A DNA stretch of 64,000 nt from an uncultured Paracoccaceae bacterium (lineage in GTDB: Bacteria > Pseudomonadota > Alphaproteobacteria > Rhodobacterales > Rhodobacteraceae): positions 292,309 to 356,308 of the forward strand of contig CANMTD010000004.1 in assembly GCA_947500775.1 (NCBI GenBank), read 5' to 3'. The translations under genes and the position numbers were made by a program. Shown here one piece after another: positions 25,493 through 34,726 of this stretch. Every line of letters starts with the position of its first letter. The first letter of the stretch is position 1. The notes beneath the pieces are model-generated. The model searched no databases. It was not told where the DNA came from and saw only the letters and a program-made list of their open reading frames with translations.

Positions 25493-25525
25493 AAAACACA
25501 AAGGCCGCCCAAGTACGGACGGCCT
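25493..25525 (-). terminator. Rho-independent terminator behind the acyl-activating enzyme region / ahead of tauC end
   Basis: On the minus strand AGGCCGTCC and GGGCGGCCT pair (one mismatch) around a short loop and are followed by TTTGTGTTTTTG. It lies 27 bases beyond the tauC stop and so ends the tauABC transcript before the ANL gene. Confidence 0.7.
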
Positions 25526-25551
25526 CTGCAGGTCTTCGTTAAAAGGATCGC

Positions 25552-26826
25552 CTAGCTGCGGCCTTTCCACGGCACCAGCCATTTTTCGGCCATCCGCATC
25601 AGGATGTCGATGCCATAGCCGATGACGCCGATCAGGATGATCCCCATGATCACGATGTCGGTCAGCTGGAACTTGGACGCGGCGATAATCATCATCCCCG
25701 CACCTTTCTGTGCCGCAACCAGTTCGGCCGCCACAACCGTGCCCCAGCACACGCCCATCGCCACCCGCGCGCCGGTGAAGATTTCCGGCAGGCTGTTGGG
25801 CACGATCACATGGCGCAGGATCTGCCAGCGCGAGGCACCCAGCGAATAGGCCGCGTGCACCTTGCTGATATTCACGCCCGACACACCGGCCCGCGCCGCA
25901 ATCGTCATGATCCAAAGGGCCGCAAGGAACAGCAGGACAATCTTGCCGGTTTCCCAGATGCCGAACCAGATGATCACCAGCGGGATCAGCGCCAGGGGCG
26001 GCACCGGGCGCATGAATTCCACGATCGGGTCGAACCACCCCCGGAACCACCCCGACAGCCCCATCGCATAGCCAAGCGGAATACCGATAAGCGAGCCGGT
26101 GATAAATCCGGCGACAACCCGCGCCAGCGACCAGCCCAGATGCTGCCACAGGGTAAAATTCTGATACCCGTCGCGCGCAATTTCAAAGAACCGGCTGACC
26201 ACCGCCTCGGGCGAGGGCATCCAGATCGGCTCCATCTGCAGCCCCTTCTTGGGGGTGAAGTTCAGCGATCCCTTAGCGGTCATCGTGACCTTGCCATCCG
26301 CAAGTTTGACGGTATCGCCGGGGCTGATCGGCTTGCCATCCACTGCGGTGATGACAAACCCGTCTTCCTTGGACCCCTCGTCGTTGCTTTGGGGTTTCAA
26401 CAGCTTTGAGCGCCAGGCCCCCAGCTTAAACGCGTCCCCTTTGGCAAAGCCATCACCGGCCACGACCTCAGGCACATCCACCGCATCGCCGACCTTATGC
26501 ACGACAACGCGCACCTCGGCGTCATCGGTTTCGCCCGCCGCATTCTGCGCGGTATAGGTAAACCCGGTTTCGCCAACAAACGGACCCGGCACATGAATGG
26601 GCGAGATTTTCGAGCCCGTGAACGCCCCCCAGATCAGAAAGATCACGACAATCGAGATGATCGAGGCCGCGCGATCCGGGCGGACAGCACTTTCATCGCC
26701 GAAGGTCACGGTTTTCAGACTGGTGAAATCGTGTTTCTCGGCCCGGGTCTTGCGAAAGGCCGCCACCGCAAACATGCCCGCAACAAACAGCCCGATATAG
26801 ATCAGCAGGATCAGGATGCCGGTCAT
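25552..26826 (-). CDS. tauC: Taurine ABC transporter permease with large periplasmic N-domain
   Basis: A 424-residue permease of the TauC/SsuC type. The C-terminal 230 residues form the BPD permease domain: GWSLARVVAGFITGSLIGIPLGY, the EAA loop SLGASRWQILRHVIVPNSLPEIFTG (quoted here as GASRWQILRHVIVPNSLPEI), and the final span. The first 190 residues are unusual for the family as a whole: one N-terminal membrane span (ILILLIYIGLFVAGMFAVAA), a second span near 50-70 and a soluble region of about 110 residues rich in Asp and Val. It overlaps tauB by 4 bases. Substrate is inferred from the neighbouring tpa and from TauA. Confidence 0.8.
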   Translation of the reverse strand: MTGILILLIYIGLFVAGMFAVAAFRKTRAEKHDFTSLKTVTFGDESAVRPDRAASIISIVVIFLIWGAFTGSKISPIHVPGPFVGETGFTYTAQNAAGETDDAEVRVVVHKVGDAVDVPEVVAGDGFAKGDAFKLGAWRSKLLKPQSNDEGSKEDGFVITAVDGKPISPGDTVKLADGKVTMTAKGSLNFTPKKGLQMEPIWMPSPEAVVSRFFEIARDGYQNFTLWQHLGWSLARVVAGFITGSLIGIPLGYAMGLSGWFRGWFDPIVEFMRPVPPLALIPLVIIWFGIWETGKIVLLFLAALWIMTIAARAGVSGVNISKVHAAYSLGASRWQILRHVIVPNSLPEIFTGARVAMGVCWGTVVAAELVAAQKGAGMMIIAASKFQLTDIVIMGIILIGVIGYGIDILMRMAEKWLVPWKGRS

Positions 26827-27641
26827 GCCGCGTCCTCCGTCCGGCCCATGATCTCTTCTTCCATTTCCCAGATCATCGACAGGATTTCATCGCGGGTTTC
26901 GCTGAAGCTGTCGCTTTTCTTGACGTCCCGCAGATCGGCATTCACGCCAAGTTCGGCAAAGGGCAGCTTGTATTCCTTGTGAATGCGGCCCGGACGCGGC
27001 GCCATCACCAACAGGCGTTCGCCCAGCAACAGCGCCTCTTCGACCGAATGGGTGATCAGGATCACGGTCTTGCCGGTCTCTTTCCACAGCTTCAGCACCA
27101 GGCCTTGCATCTTTTCGCGGGTCAGCGCATCCAGCGCGCCCAGCGGTTCGTCCATCAGGATCACATCCGGGTCATTGGCAAGACAACGGGCCAGCGCCAC
27201 GCGTTGCTGCATCCCGCCCGACAGTTCATAAACCGCCTTTTCCTTGAAGTCCTGCAAGCCGACGATATCCAGCAGGTGATTGGAAATCTTGTCACGCTCG
27301 GCCTTTGGCATCCCTTTCATCCGGGGGCCGAAATCAACGTTTTCCCGCACGCTCATCCATTCGAACAGCGCGCCTTTCTGGAACACCATGCCGCGCTCGG
27401 CGTCCGGTCCCTGAACCGTATGCCCGTTCAGCACGATCTGCCCTTCGGTCGGGGCCAGAAAGCCCGCCAGAATGTTCAGCAACGTCGTTTTGCCACAGCC
27501 CGAAGGCCCCAGTACCGACAATAGTTCGCCCTTCTTCAGCGTCAGCGACACATCTTTCAGCGCCTGAACATAGCCACCGTTGGGAAGATCGAACCGCATG
27601 GAAATGTTCTCTATCGAGAGTCCCGTCATGGCAGGTTCCAA
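26823..27641 (-). CDS. tauB: Taurine ABC transporter ATP-binding protein
   Basis: A 272-residue ABC ATPase of the TauB/SsuB/NrtD group. It has Walker A GPSGCGKTTLLNILAG, Q-loop MVFQKGALFEWMSVREN, signature LSGGMQQRVALARCL, Walker B VILMDEPLGALD and the H-loop LITHSVEEA. Adjacent tauA and tauC complete the importer. A 10-bp perfect hairpin lies between tauA and this gene, suggesting lower expression than tauA. Confidence 0.87.
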   Translation of the reverse strand: MEPAMTGLSIENISMRFDLPNGGYVQALKDVSLTLKKGELLSVLGPSGCGKTTLLNILAGFLAPTEGQIVLNGHTVQGPDAERGMVFQKGALFEWMSVRENVDFGPRMKGMPKAERDKISNHLLDIVGLQDFKEKAVYELSGGMQQRVALARCLANDPDVILMDEPLGALDALTREKMQGLVLKLWKETGKTVILITHSVEEALLLGERLLVMAPRPGRIHKEYKLPFAELGVNADLRDVKKSDSFSETRDEILSMIWEMEEEIMGRTEDAA

Positions 27642-27661
27642 TTTTTAAAAGATGAAATGCT

Positions 27662-27685
27662 GGGGCAGCATCCGAATGCTGCCCC
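27662..27685. promoter_or_regulatory. Intercistronic hairpin between tauA and tauB
   Basis: GGGGCAGCAT and ATGCTGCCCC form perfect 10-bp arms around a 4-base loop, 20 bases after the tauA stop. No T-run follows on the minus strand, so it is more likely an mRNA-stabilising or partial attenuation structure than a full terminator. Confidence 0.7.
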
Positions 27686-27704
27686 GTTTGCTGGCAAAAC
27701 CGGC

Positions 27705-28706
27705 TTACATGCCGCTTGCAGCGGTCAACGGTCCGACATCAACGGCATCCGTATAAGTGTCCAGCACTCCGGGAATGCTGCCTGCGGTTTTAAAGACATC
27801 GGCAACACCGCCCATAAAGCTTTGCGCGCCGCCGCCCAACCATTTTTCATTCAACTGCTCGTCGACCGACGGGAAGGTGAAGGTGGCGATCGTGGCCGCG
27901 GTTTCAGCTTCGTCCATGCCTGCGTCCTTGGCGATCACAGGCAGCATTTTGTCGGTGTTCTCGCCCGAATTCCACATGGCGTTCATATCCGCCGTGACTT
28001 TCAGGAACTTCGCCAACAGCTCGGATTCTTCAGCCACGAAATCCGCCGGGGCCGAGGTCACGTCGAACACCAGAATGCCCAGCTCTTCCTTTTCGGCGCC
28101 GGTCAACAGCACGTTGCCATGTTCCTTCATCCGGCGCAGCGCACCGCCCCAGCCGCAGACCATATCCAGATTGCCCTGCGCGAAGGCCGCCGCACCCTCT
28201 GGCGGGGCCATGTCGACGATTTCCATCGTTCCGATATCGACACCGAAATGGTCCATCTGCCGCAGGAACCCGAAATGCGCGGCGGTCCCGATCGGAACAC
28301 CGACCTTTTTACCGGCCAGTTCGCCCGCGCTGTCCTTGTCGATCTCCAGCGCGGAGGCGACGACACAATTGTCATTCTCGGAATAGCTGACGGCGACATC
28401 GACCACCTTCAGGTCCTGACCGGCGGAAGCGGCCACAACGAACGGCGGCACACCCTGGCTGACCGAAATCTGCACATCGCCCGACGCCATCGCCGCCGAC
28501 ATCGCCGTGCCCGCGTCGAAAGACACCCAATTGATTTTGACGCCCAGCTCCTCTTCGTACAGGCCGGTTGCTTTTGCGTATTGGAAAGGCATCGGCCATT
28601 CGAGGAAATAGGCGACCGTGATTTCATCCGCCGCAAAGGCCGCTTGTGCCCCCGTCAGCATCGCGATACCCGCAGCCGCGCTCATGAGCTTTGACGTAAG
28701 TGTCAT
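27705..28706 (-). CDS. tauA: Taurine ABC transporter substrate-binding protein
   Basis: A 333-residue periplasmic binding protein of the TauA/SsuA type with a signal peptide (MTLTSKLMSAAAGIAMLTGAQAAFA; cut near AFA-AD). The mature part shows VAYFLEWPMPFQYAKATGLYEE, GDVQISVSQGVPPFV and GLAGKKVGVP-like ligand loops. ATG at 28706 has GGAGAG seven bases upstream; a further in-frame ATG at 28721 lies before that site and is less likely. It is divergent from tpa, which makes taurine the best guess for its ligand. (The signal peptide here is described by residues 1-25.). Confidence 0.85.
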   Translation of the reverse strand: MTLTSKLMSAAAGIAMLTGAQAAFAADEITVAYFLEWPMPFQYAKATGLYEEELGVKINWVSFDAGTAMSAAMASGDVQISVSQGVPPFVVAASAGQDLKVVDVAVSYSENDNCVVASALEIDKDSAGELAGKKVGVPIGTAAHFGFLRQMDHFGVDIGTMEIVDMAPPEGAAAFAQGNLDMVCGWGGALRRMKEHGNVLLTGAEKEELGILVFDVTSAPADFVAEESELLAKFLKVTADMNAMWNSGENTDKMLPVIAKDAGMDEAETAATIATFTFPSVDEQLNEKWLGGGAQSFMGGVADVFKTAGSIPGVLDTYTDAVDVGPLTAASGM

Positions 28707-28869
28707 TTTGGTTCTCTCCATGTTGAGTTTTATCCTGCGAAATCTTTGCTTCGCATTATATTGAATCCCGATAGCATCGCACGTCATGCCCTGCAGTTCA
28801 GCGTACCACGACAGCAACGTAACAAAAGCTTACGGGCGGTTTTCCCCTTCTGACAACAAAAGCGTTGGT

Positions 28870-28901
28870 CTGGACTTATCGCAACTTGGATACTGGCCCT
28901 A
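28870..28901 (+). promoter_or_regulatory. TauR-like direct repeats between tauA and tpa
   Basis: CTGGACTTA (28870-28878) and CTGGCCCTA (28893-28901) are direct repeats 23 bases apart. They resemble the CTGGACYTAA repeats known for the MocR-type regulator TauR in alphaproteobacteria. TATTATAAG follows at once and could include the -10 element of tpa. No tauR gene is present in this window. Confidence 0.6.
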
Positions 28902-28995
28902 TTATAAGGTCATATTCCGTGCAGATTTATAACTCTGCGAGACGCTGGTTTGCCTGCGTGCTCCGGGTCCTTCTTTCGTTTCAGGAGTCTGCGCC

Positions 28996-30378
28996 ATGGA
29001 CACGACACTACCTATAAATGACATTTCCGATGTGATTGAGGCTGATCGCAATCATCTTTGGCACCACCTGCTGCAGCATAAATCGCTGGAAACAAACGAT
29101 CCCCGCGTGATCGTCGAAGGCAAGGGAATGCGCGTCTGGGATGCCACCGGCAAAGAGCATCTGGATGCGGTTTCGGGCGGCGTCTGGACCGTGAACGTCG
29201 GCTATGGCCGCGAATCGATTGCCGATGCGGTGCGCGACCAGCTGGTCAAAATGAACTATTTCGCCAATTCGGCGGGCTCGATCCCCGGGTCGCGCTTTGC
29301 AAAACGCCTGATTGAAAAGATGCCGGGGATGAGCCGGGTCTATTATTCAAACTCGGGCTCCGAGGCGAATGAAAAAGTGTTCAAGATGGTGCGCCAGATC
29401 GCCCATCGCCACCACGGTGGCCGCAAGCACAAGATCCTGTTCCGCGAACGGGATTATCATGGCACCACCATCACCGCCCTGTCGGCGGGCGGACAGCCCC
29501 AGCGCGCCGCGCAATACGGCCCCTATACGCCGGGCTTTGTCGAGGTGCCCCATTGTCTGGAATACCGCAACCAATACCCCGATGCCGCCGATTACGGCAT
29601 CGCGGCGGCCAATGCGATCGAGGATGTGATCCTGCGCGAAGGCCCCGATACGGTCGGTGCGATCTGTCTGGAACCGATCACCGCAGGCGGTGGCGTCATC
29701 ACCCCGCCGCAAGGCTATTGGGAACGCGTTCAGGAAATCTGCGCCAAATATGACATCCTGATCCATATCGACGAAGTGGTCTGCGGCGTGGGTCGCACCG
29801 GCGAATGGTTCGGCTATCAGCATTACGGCGTGAAACCGGATTTCGTGACGATGGCCAAAGGCGTCGCCTCGGGCTATGCCGCGATATCCTGCACCGTCAC
29901 GACCGAGGCCGTATTTGACATGTTCAAGGACGATGCCGCCGACCCGATGGGCTATTTCCGCGATATCTCGACCTTTGGGGGATGCGCGGCAGGACCCGCC
30001 GCCGCGCTGGAAAACATGGTGATCATCGAAAACGAAGGGCTGTTGGCCAATACCAATGCCATGGGCGCGCGCCTGATGGACAACCTGTATGCGCTGCAGG
30101 ACAAACATCGCGTGATCGGCGACGTGCGCGGCAAGGGCCTGTTTGTCGGCGCCGAGCTGGTATCGGATCGCACCACCAAGGAACCCGTCGATGAAAAGAT
30201 GGTGCAGGCCGTGGTGGCCGATTGCATGGCCCAGGGCGTGATCATCGGGGCGACCAACCGGTCGCTGCCGGGGCTGAACAACACCCTGTGCCTGTCCCCC
30301 GCGCTGATCGCCACGCCCGACGATATCGATCAGATCACCGCCTCGATCGACCGCGCGCTGACGGCGGTGTTTTCCTGA
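28996..30378 (+). CDS. tpa: Taurine--pyruvate aminotransferase
   Basis: A 460-residue class III PLP aminotransferase that would convert taurine and pyruvate to sulfoacetaldehyde and alanine. Key features are VYYSNSGSEANEKVFKMVRQ (phosphate site, quoted as SNSGSEANEK), HGTTITALSAGGQ, ILIHIDEVVCGVGRTGEWF with the PLP-binding Asp, and TMAKGVASGYAA with the Schiff-base Lys. The start has GGAG upstream. The position opposite tauABC across TauR-like repeats supports taurine over other amines. The next enzyme, Xsc, is not in the window. Confidence 0.9.
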   Translation: MDTTLPINDISDVIEADRNHLWHHLLQHKSLETNDPRVIVEGKGMRVWDATGKEHLDAVSGGVWTVNVGYGRESIADAVRDQLVKMNYFANSAGSIPGSRFAKRLIEKMPGMSRVYYSNSGSEANEKVFKMVRQIAHRHHGGRKHKILFRERDYHGTTITALSAGGQPQRAAQYGPYTPGFVEVPHCLEYRNQYPDAADYGIAAANAIEDVILREGPDTVGAICLEPITAGGGVITPPQGYWERVQEICAKYDILIHIDEVVCGVGRTGEWFGYQHYGVKPDFVTMAKGVASGYAAISCTVTTEAVFDMFKDDAADPMGYFRDISTFGGCAAGPAAALENMVIIENEGLLANTNAMGARLMDNLYALQDKHRVIGDVRGKGLFVGAELVSDRTTKEPVDEKMVQAVVADCMAQGVIIGATNRSLPGLNNTLCLSPALIATPDDIDQITASIDRALTAVFS

Positions 30379-30384
30379 TCCGGA

Positions 30385-30421
30385 CGATATCCCCCGACCT
30401 TCACGGGCCGCGGGGATATCG
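30385..30421 (+). terminator. Hairpin downstream of tpa
   Basis: CGATATCCCC and GGGGATATCG are perfect 10-bp arms, 6 bases beyond the tpa stop. No T-run follows, so it may work as a Rho-aided terminator or 3'-end protection. Confidence 0.5.
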
Positions 30422-30565
30422 CCATCCCGTCCTGAAACGTCCGAAATCATCTGTTCTTTTGCGCGCTTTCAAGGTGTTGCGGGGCGCTCTGGCGGAACGC
30501 GCCTCGTCTAATCCCTTGCCGTACCCGGCGCGGCGGTCTACCAAAGCGGTCCAAGGACGCCGCAA

Positions 30566-31432
30566 ATGAAAAAGCAGAACGCCATGAACCGCGATTGGAT
30601 CGCCACCGCCCGGACCCTGTCCGAGGCGCTCCCCTACCTGCAACGCTATGATGATTCAGTTGTGGTCATCAAATTCGGTGGCAACGCCATGGGCGACGAC
30701 GCCGCGATGGACAGCTTTGCCCGCGATATCGTGCTGATGCAGCAGGTCGGCATAAACCCGGTGATCGTGCATGGCGGCGGCCCGATGATCAACGAGATGC
30801 TGGACAAGCTGGATATCCATTCCGAATTCGTGAACGGCAAACGGGTGACCGATGCCGATGCGGTCAAGGTCGTGGAAATGGTGCTGTCCGGAATGGTGAA
30901 CAAACGCATCGTTCAGGCGATCAACGCGCAGGGCGGCAAGGCGGTCGGCCTGTCGGGCAAGGACGCCGATCTGATGGTCTGCACGCAGACGGACCCGAAG
31001 CTGGGCTTTGTCGGCACACCGTCGCAGGTGAACCCCACCGTTTTGCGCACCCTCTTCGCCGCCGAGATGATCCCGGTTGTCGCCCCCCTGGGCACCGGTC
31101 AGGATGGCGAAACGTTCAATATCAACGGCGACACGGCGGCAGGCGCGATTGCCAGCGCGCTGAAGGCCGACCGGCTGTTGCTGCTGACCGATGTGGCCGG
31201 CGTGAAGGATTCCACCGGGTCGGTCATCACCGACCTGACCGTGGATCACATCAAACGGCTGACCGCCGAAGGCGTGATCGCGGGCGGCATGATCCCCAAA
31301 ACCGAAACCGCGCTGACGGCAATCGAAGGCGGGGTGCGCGCCGTGGTCATTCTGGACGGGCGGGCGCCCAACGCCTGTTTGCTGGAACTCTTCACCGAGC
31401 ACGGCGCAGGCAGCATCATCCGGGCAGACTGA
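30566..31432 (+). CDS. argB: Acetylglutamate kinase
   Basis: A 288-residue cytosolic kinase that phosphorylates N-acetylglutamate in arginine synthesis. It has [13 protein letters not shown] (ATP-binding Lys), [57 protein letters not shown] and the Lys near [11 protein letters not shown]. It belongs to the hexameric, arginine-inhibited type by length and N-terminal extension. A ferredoxin-like gene begins 4 bases after its stop. Confidence 0.95.
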   Translation: MKKQNAMNRDWIATARTLSEALPYLQRYDDSVVVIKFGGNAMGDDAAMDSFARDIVLMQQVGINPVIVHGGGPMINEMLDKLDIHSEFVNGKRVTDADAVKVVEMVLSGMVNKRIVQAINAQGGKAVGLSGKDADLMVCTQTDPKLGFVGTPSQVNPTVLRTLFAAEMIPVVAPLGTGQDGETFNINGDTAAGAIASALKADRLLLLTDVAGVKDSTGSVITDLTVDHIKRLTAEGVIAGGMIPKTETALTAIEGGVRAVVILDGRAPNACLLELFTEHGAGSIIRAD

Positions 31433-31436
31433 TCAG

Positions 31437-32090
31437 GTGCCCGGCTATGCCGACATCGAACAGGCAGCGCAGGTACAGCATCTGGATATCTTTGGCGGGT
31501 TTCATCCGGTGCCTGGTGACAACGCCCCCTCAGGCACCGAAACCCTGATCTTGCTGGGTCCCCGTGAACCGGGTTTCTGGCCCGCCGTAACCGCCACACC
31601 CGAATTTCAGGACAGCGCCCCCGATCCGATGGATCGCTGGTCGCAGCGGGTTATTGACCAACTGGCCACCGACCTGGGGGCGACACCGCTTTACCCCTTT
31701 GGCGGCCCGCCGTTTCAGCCGTTTATCGGCTGGGCCCTGCGCAGCGGGCGGGCGTGGTCGTCACCGGTCACCCTGTTGGTGCATGATCGTGCCGGTTTGT
31801 TCGTATCCTATCGCGGGGCGCTGGCGTTTGATCACCGGATCGACCTGCCGCCCCCCACATCCACCCCCTGCGACACCTGCGCCGAACGGCCCTGCCTTTC
31901 GGCCTGCCCAGTGGGTGCGTTGGACAGTGCAGGATACGATCTGAACGCCTGTCACGGCTATCTGAACGACGCGGCGGGGCACGGCTGCATGAGCGCAGGC
32001 TGCGCCGTCCGCAGGGCCTGTCCCCAAAGCCAAAGCTATGGCAGGATGGCCGAACAATCTGCATTCCATATGGCTGCGTTCCACCGATGA
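31437..32090 (+). CDS. 4Fe-4S ferredoxin-type protein (QueG-like C-terminal part)
   Basis: A 217-residue cytosolic protein starting with GTG. A Cys cluster, CDTCAERPCLSACPVGAL (about residues 140-160), followed by further Cys in ACHGYLNDAAGHGCMSAGCAVRRACP, resembles the Fe-S part of epoxyqueuosine reductase-like proteins. The N-terminal half has no recognisable cofactor motif. It overlaps sixA by 4 bases and follows argB closely. Function is unknown; electron transfer is likely. (Second cluster is at about residues 170-195.). Confidence 0.75.
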   Translation: MPGYADIEQAAQVQHLDIFGGFHPVPGDNAPSGTETLILLGPREPGFWPAVTATPEFQDSAPDPMDRWSQRVIDQLATDLGATPLYPFGGPPFQPFIGWALRSGRAWSSPVTLLVHDRAGLFVSYRGALAFDHRIDLPPPTSTPCDTCAERPCLSACPVGALDSAGYDLNACHGYLNDAAGHGCMSAGCAVRRACPQSQSYGRMAEQSAFHMAAFHR

Positions 32091-32599
32091 CACTTTGCCT
32101 GATCCTGACCCGCCATGCGAAATCCAGCTGGGATGATCCGCTTCAATCCGATCATGATCGGCCTCTGAACAAACGCGGTCAGCGCGCGGCACCGGCGATT
32201 GCGAACTGGCTGATGGCATCGGGGCATCTGCCTGCCGAAGTGGTCAGTTCCACCGCCCGGCGCACGCTGGAAACATGGGAACGCATGGCCCCCGCCTTTC
32301 CTGACGGCGTGCTGGTCCGGCGCGATCCGGCGCTTTATCACGCCGCACCCGGCCAGATGCTGGCGGTCCTGCACAGCTGCGCCGCCGACCCGGTGCTGAT
32401 GCTGGGCCACAACCCCGGAATTGCCAGTTTTGCGCGGCAGTTGGTGGCACGCCCCGCCGATCATCCACGATTCAGCGATTTCCCGACCTGCGCCACATTG
32501 GTTGCCGAATTCGATGCCGCCGAATGGGCCGATGTCACCCCCGGCAGCGGCCGGGTGGTGGATTTCATCGTGCCCCGCGACCTGCCCGATCCGGAATAA
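32087..32599 (+). CDS. sixA: SixA-type phosphohistidine phosphatase
   Basis: A 170-residue histidine-phosphatase-superfamily enzyme. The catalytic RHG-type motif is LILTRHAKSSWDD, with a second Arg in SSTARRTLET and the second His in LMLGHNPGIASFA. Members remove phosphate from histidine in proteins such as phosphotransfer domains. It overlaps the ferredoxin-like gene by 4 bases and ends the argB group. Confidence 0.87.
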   Translation: MTLCLILTRHAKSSWDDPLQSDHDRPLNKRGQRAAPAIANWLMASGHLPAEVVSSTARRTLETWERMAPAFPDGVLVRRDPALYHAAPGQMLAVLHSCAADPVLMLGHNPGIASFARQLVARPADHPRFSDFPTCATLVAEFDAAEWADVTPGSGRVVDFIVPRDLPDPE

Positions 32600-32623
32600 A
32601 AAACCCCGGCGCAATGGCCGGGG
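32598..32623 (-). terminator. Terminator of the aapJQMP operon
   Basis: On the minus strand CCCCGGC and GCCGGGG enclose a 6-base loop and are followed by TTTTTT. It lies about 25 bases past the aapP stop and may also stop the convergent argB-sixA transcript. Confidence 0.85.
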
Positions 32624-32648
32624 TCTTCACTTCATATGCTGGGTTTGT

Positions 32649-33413
32649 TCAGTGCCCCAGAATCTGGCTCAGGAACAGTTTGGTCCGGTCCGATTTCGGG
32701 TTGTTGAAGAACTCTTCCGGTTCGTTCTGTTCCACGATCTGCCCCGCATCCATAAAGATCACGCGGTTGGCGACCTGGCGGGCAAAGCCCATTTCGTGGG
32801 TCACGCACAGCATGGTCATGCCTTCCTCGGCCAGCTCGATCATGGTGTCCAGCACCTCTTTGATCATCTCGGGGTCCAGCGCCGATGTAGGTTCGTCAAA
32901 CAGCATGATCCGCGGCTTCATGCACAGCGACCGGGCAATCGCCACCCGCTGTTGCTGACCACCCGACAGTTGCCCGGGGTATTTATCGGCCTGTTCCGGA
33001 ATCTTCACCTTTTCCAGGAAATGCATCGCCGTTTCTTCGGCCTCTTTCTTGGGCGTCTTGCGCACCCAGATCGGGGCCAGCGTGCAGTTTTCCAGAATGG
33101 TCAGATGCGGGAACAGGTTGAAGTGCTGAAAGCACATGCCAACCTCGGACCGAATCTTGTCGATGTTTTTCAGATCCGACGACAGCAATATGCCATCAAC
33201 GGTAATCGTCCCCTTCTGGTGTTCTTCCAGCGCGTTGATACACCGGATCAATGTTGATTTACCCGACCCCGAAGGGCCACAAATGACAATCCGTTCACCG
33301 CGGTTCACTGTCAAATCAATATCGCGTAGAACGTGAAACGCCCCGTACCATTTGTTCATGTTCTGGATGGTGATTGCGATCTCATCCGAAACTTTCAGTT
33401 GTGCTTCAGCCAT
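32649..33413 (-). CDS. aapP: General L-amino acid ABC transporter, ATP-binding protein
   Basis: A 254-residue polar-amino-acid ABC ATPase (GlnQ/AapP type) with Walker [20 protein letters not shown]-loop [13 protein letters not shown], signature [15 protein letters not shown], Walker [16 protein letters not shown] and VTHEMGFAR. It is the last gene of aapJQMP, 11 bases after aapM, and is followed by a strong terminator. Confidence 0.93.
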   Translation of the reverse strand: MAEAQLKVSDEIAITIQNMNKWYGAFHVLRDIDLTVNRGERIVICGPSGSGKSTLIRCINALEEHQKGTITVDGILLSSDLKNIDKIRSEVGMCFQHFNLFPHLTILENCTLAPIWVRKTPKKEAEETAMHFLEKVKIPEQADKYPGQLSGGQQQRVAIARSLCMKPRIMLFDEPTSALDPEMIKEVLDTMIELAEEGMTMLCVTHEMGFARQVANRVIFMDAGQIVEQNEPEEFFNNPKSDRTKLFLSQILGH

Positions 33414-33424
33414 GATCAGGCTCC

Positions 33425-34723
33425 TTATCGGTGGCCGGTCGCGAGGCGACGTTCAAGCCATTGTGAATATTGGGAAATGCCGTAGCAAACGACGAAGAAC
33501 AGAAGCGCGGCAAAGCCCAAGAGTTCCCAGTACACGCCGTTCCATTCAGTCGATGCCAGAATCGGACCACGGATCATCCCCAGCAGATCGAACATCGAAA
33601 TGACCGAAACAAGCGTGGTATCTTTGAACAGCCCGACCGCAACGTTCACGATCCCGGGTATCGAGATTTTGAGCGCTTGCGGCAGAATGATCAGTCGCAT
33701 TGCCTGAGCATAGTCGAGACCCAGCGAGTTTGCCGCCTCGTATTGCCCGGTTGGCAACGCCGCCAGACCGCCCCGGATCACTTCGGCGATATAGGCCGCC
33801 GAGAACATGGTGATCATAATCACCACACGCAGGAACAAATCCACCGAAGAGTTCGGCGGAAAGAAATACGCCAGCATCACATTCGCCACGAAAAGCAATG
33901 TGATCAAGGGCACACCCCGGATGAATTCAATGAAAACCACGCAGATGATCTTGATCAAGGGCAATCTGGATTGACGGCCAAGCGCCAATGCAATGCCGAT
34001 CGGAATCGACAACGACACGCAAGTGACGCCCAACATCATGTTCAGCATGAAACCACCAAGATCACGGCTTGGTATAGCAGTTAGTATACTGTTTTCAGAC
34101 GCGCCATCGGGGATCAATGCGCCGCCAACCATCCAGATGACGAAAGCCGCTGCAATTCCGCCGAAAAAACCAATGGCAAAGCTCCCTTTCACGAACCTCT
34201 GATAGACCAAATAACCACCAACGCACCCGACCAGTGCAAGGATCGGCGCCAGAATAGTCCCCCCCCAGATTAGCCAAAACGCAACGAACGGATACAACGC
34301 CGTAATGGTCAGCAATTTGCGTGGCAGATCAAAAAACAGCACCGGAGCCACCGCAACAAAGAGCAACGCGAAGGCCAGAGCTGGACGCCAGTATTGATCC
34401 GAGGGATATTTGAAACCGAATAGAAGTTGCGGCCAGCGTTCTGTCAAAACCGCGAGACATGCACCTGACGTACCGTTCAGGATTTCCCTGCATTCCGCGA
34501 GGCTGTTAGCTGTCCAGACGCCATTCAACACCCATGGCAAGGTCGAGGCGAGTACCAGATAGATGACATAGGCTGCGACAATTGTCAGCAGCGCATTTGC
34601 AGGCGTTGCAAACAAATTCTCACGCAGCCATTTTATTGGTCCGCCCGCTGTATATGGCGGAGGCGCTGACGGAATCATGCCCTCGCGCACAAAGGCAACC
34701 GGATTTGTCTGGAAATTTGACAT
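33425..34723 (-). CDS. aapM: General L-amino acid ABC transporter, permease
   Basis: A 432-residue membrane protein with extra N-terminal spans typical for AapM/BztC. The C-terminal permease domain (about residues 230-430) has the HisM-type segments [31 protein letters not shown] and the EAA loop [21 protein letters not shown]. It lies 3 bases after aapQ and pairs with it. Base composition is somewhat A+T-richer than in aapP. Confidence 0.92.
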   Translation of the reverse strand: MSNFQTNPVAFVREGMIPSAPPPYTAGGPIKWLRENLFATPANALLTIVAAYVIYLVLASTLPWVLNGVWTANSLAECREILNGTSGACLAVLTERWPQLLFGFKYPSDQYWRPALAFALLFVAVAPVLFFDLPRKLLTITALYPFVAFWLIWGGTILAPILALVGCVGGYLVYQRFVKGSFAIGFFGGIAAAFVIWMVGGALIPDGASENSILTAIPSRDLGGFMLNMMLGVTCVSLSIPIGIALALGRQSRLPLIKIICVVFIEFIRGVPLITLLFVANVMLAYFFPPNSSVDLFLRVVIMITMFSAAYIAEVIRGGLAALPTGQYEAANSLGLDYAQAMRLIILPQALKISIPGIVNVAVGLFKDTTLVSVISMFDLLGMIRGPILASTEWNGVYWELLGFAALLFFVVCYGISQYSQWLERRLATGHR

Positions 34724-34726
34724 ATC

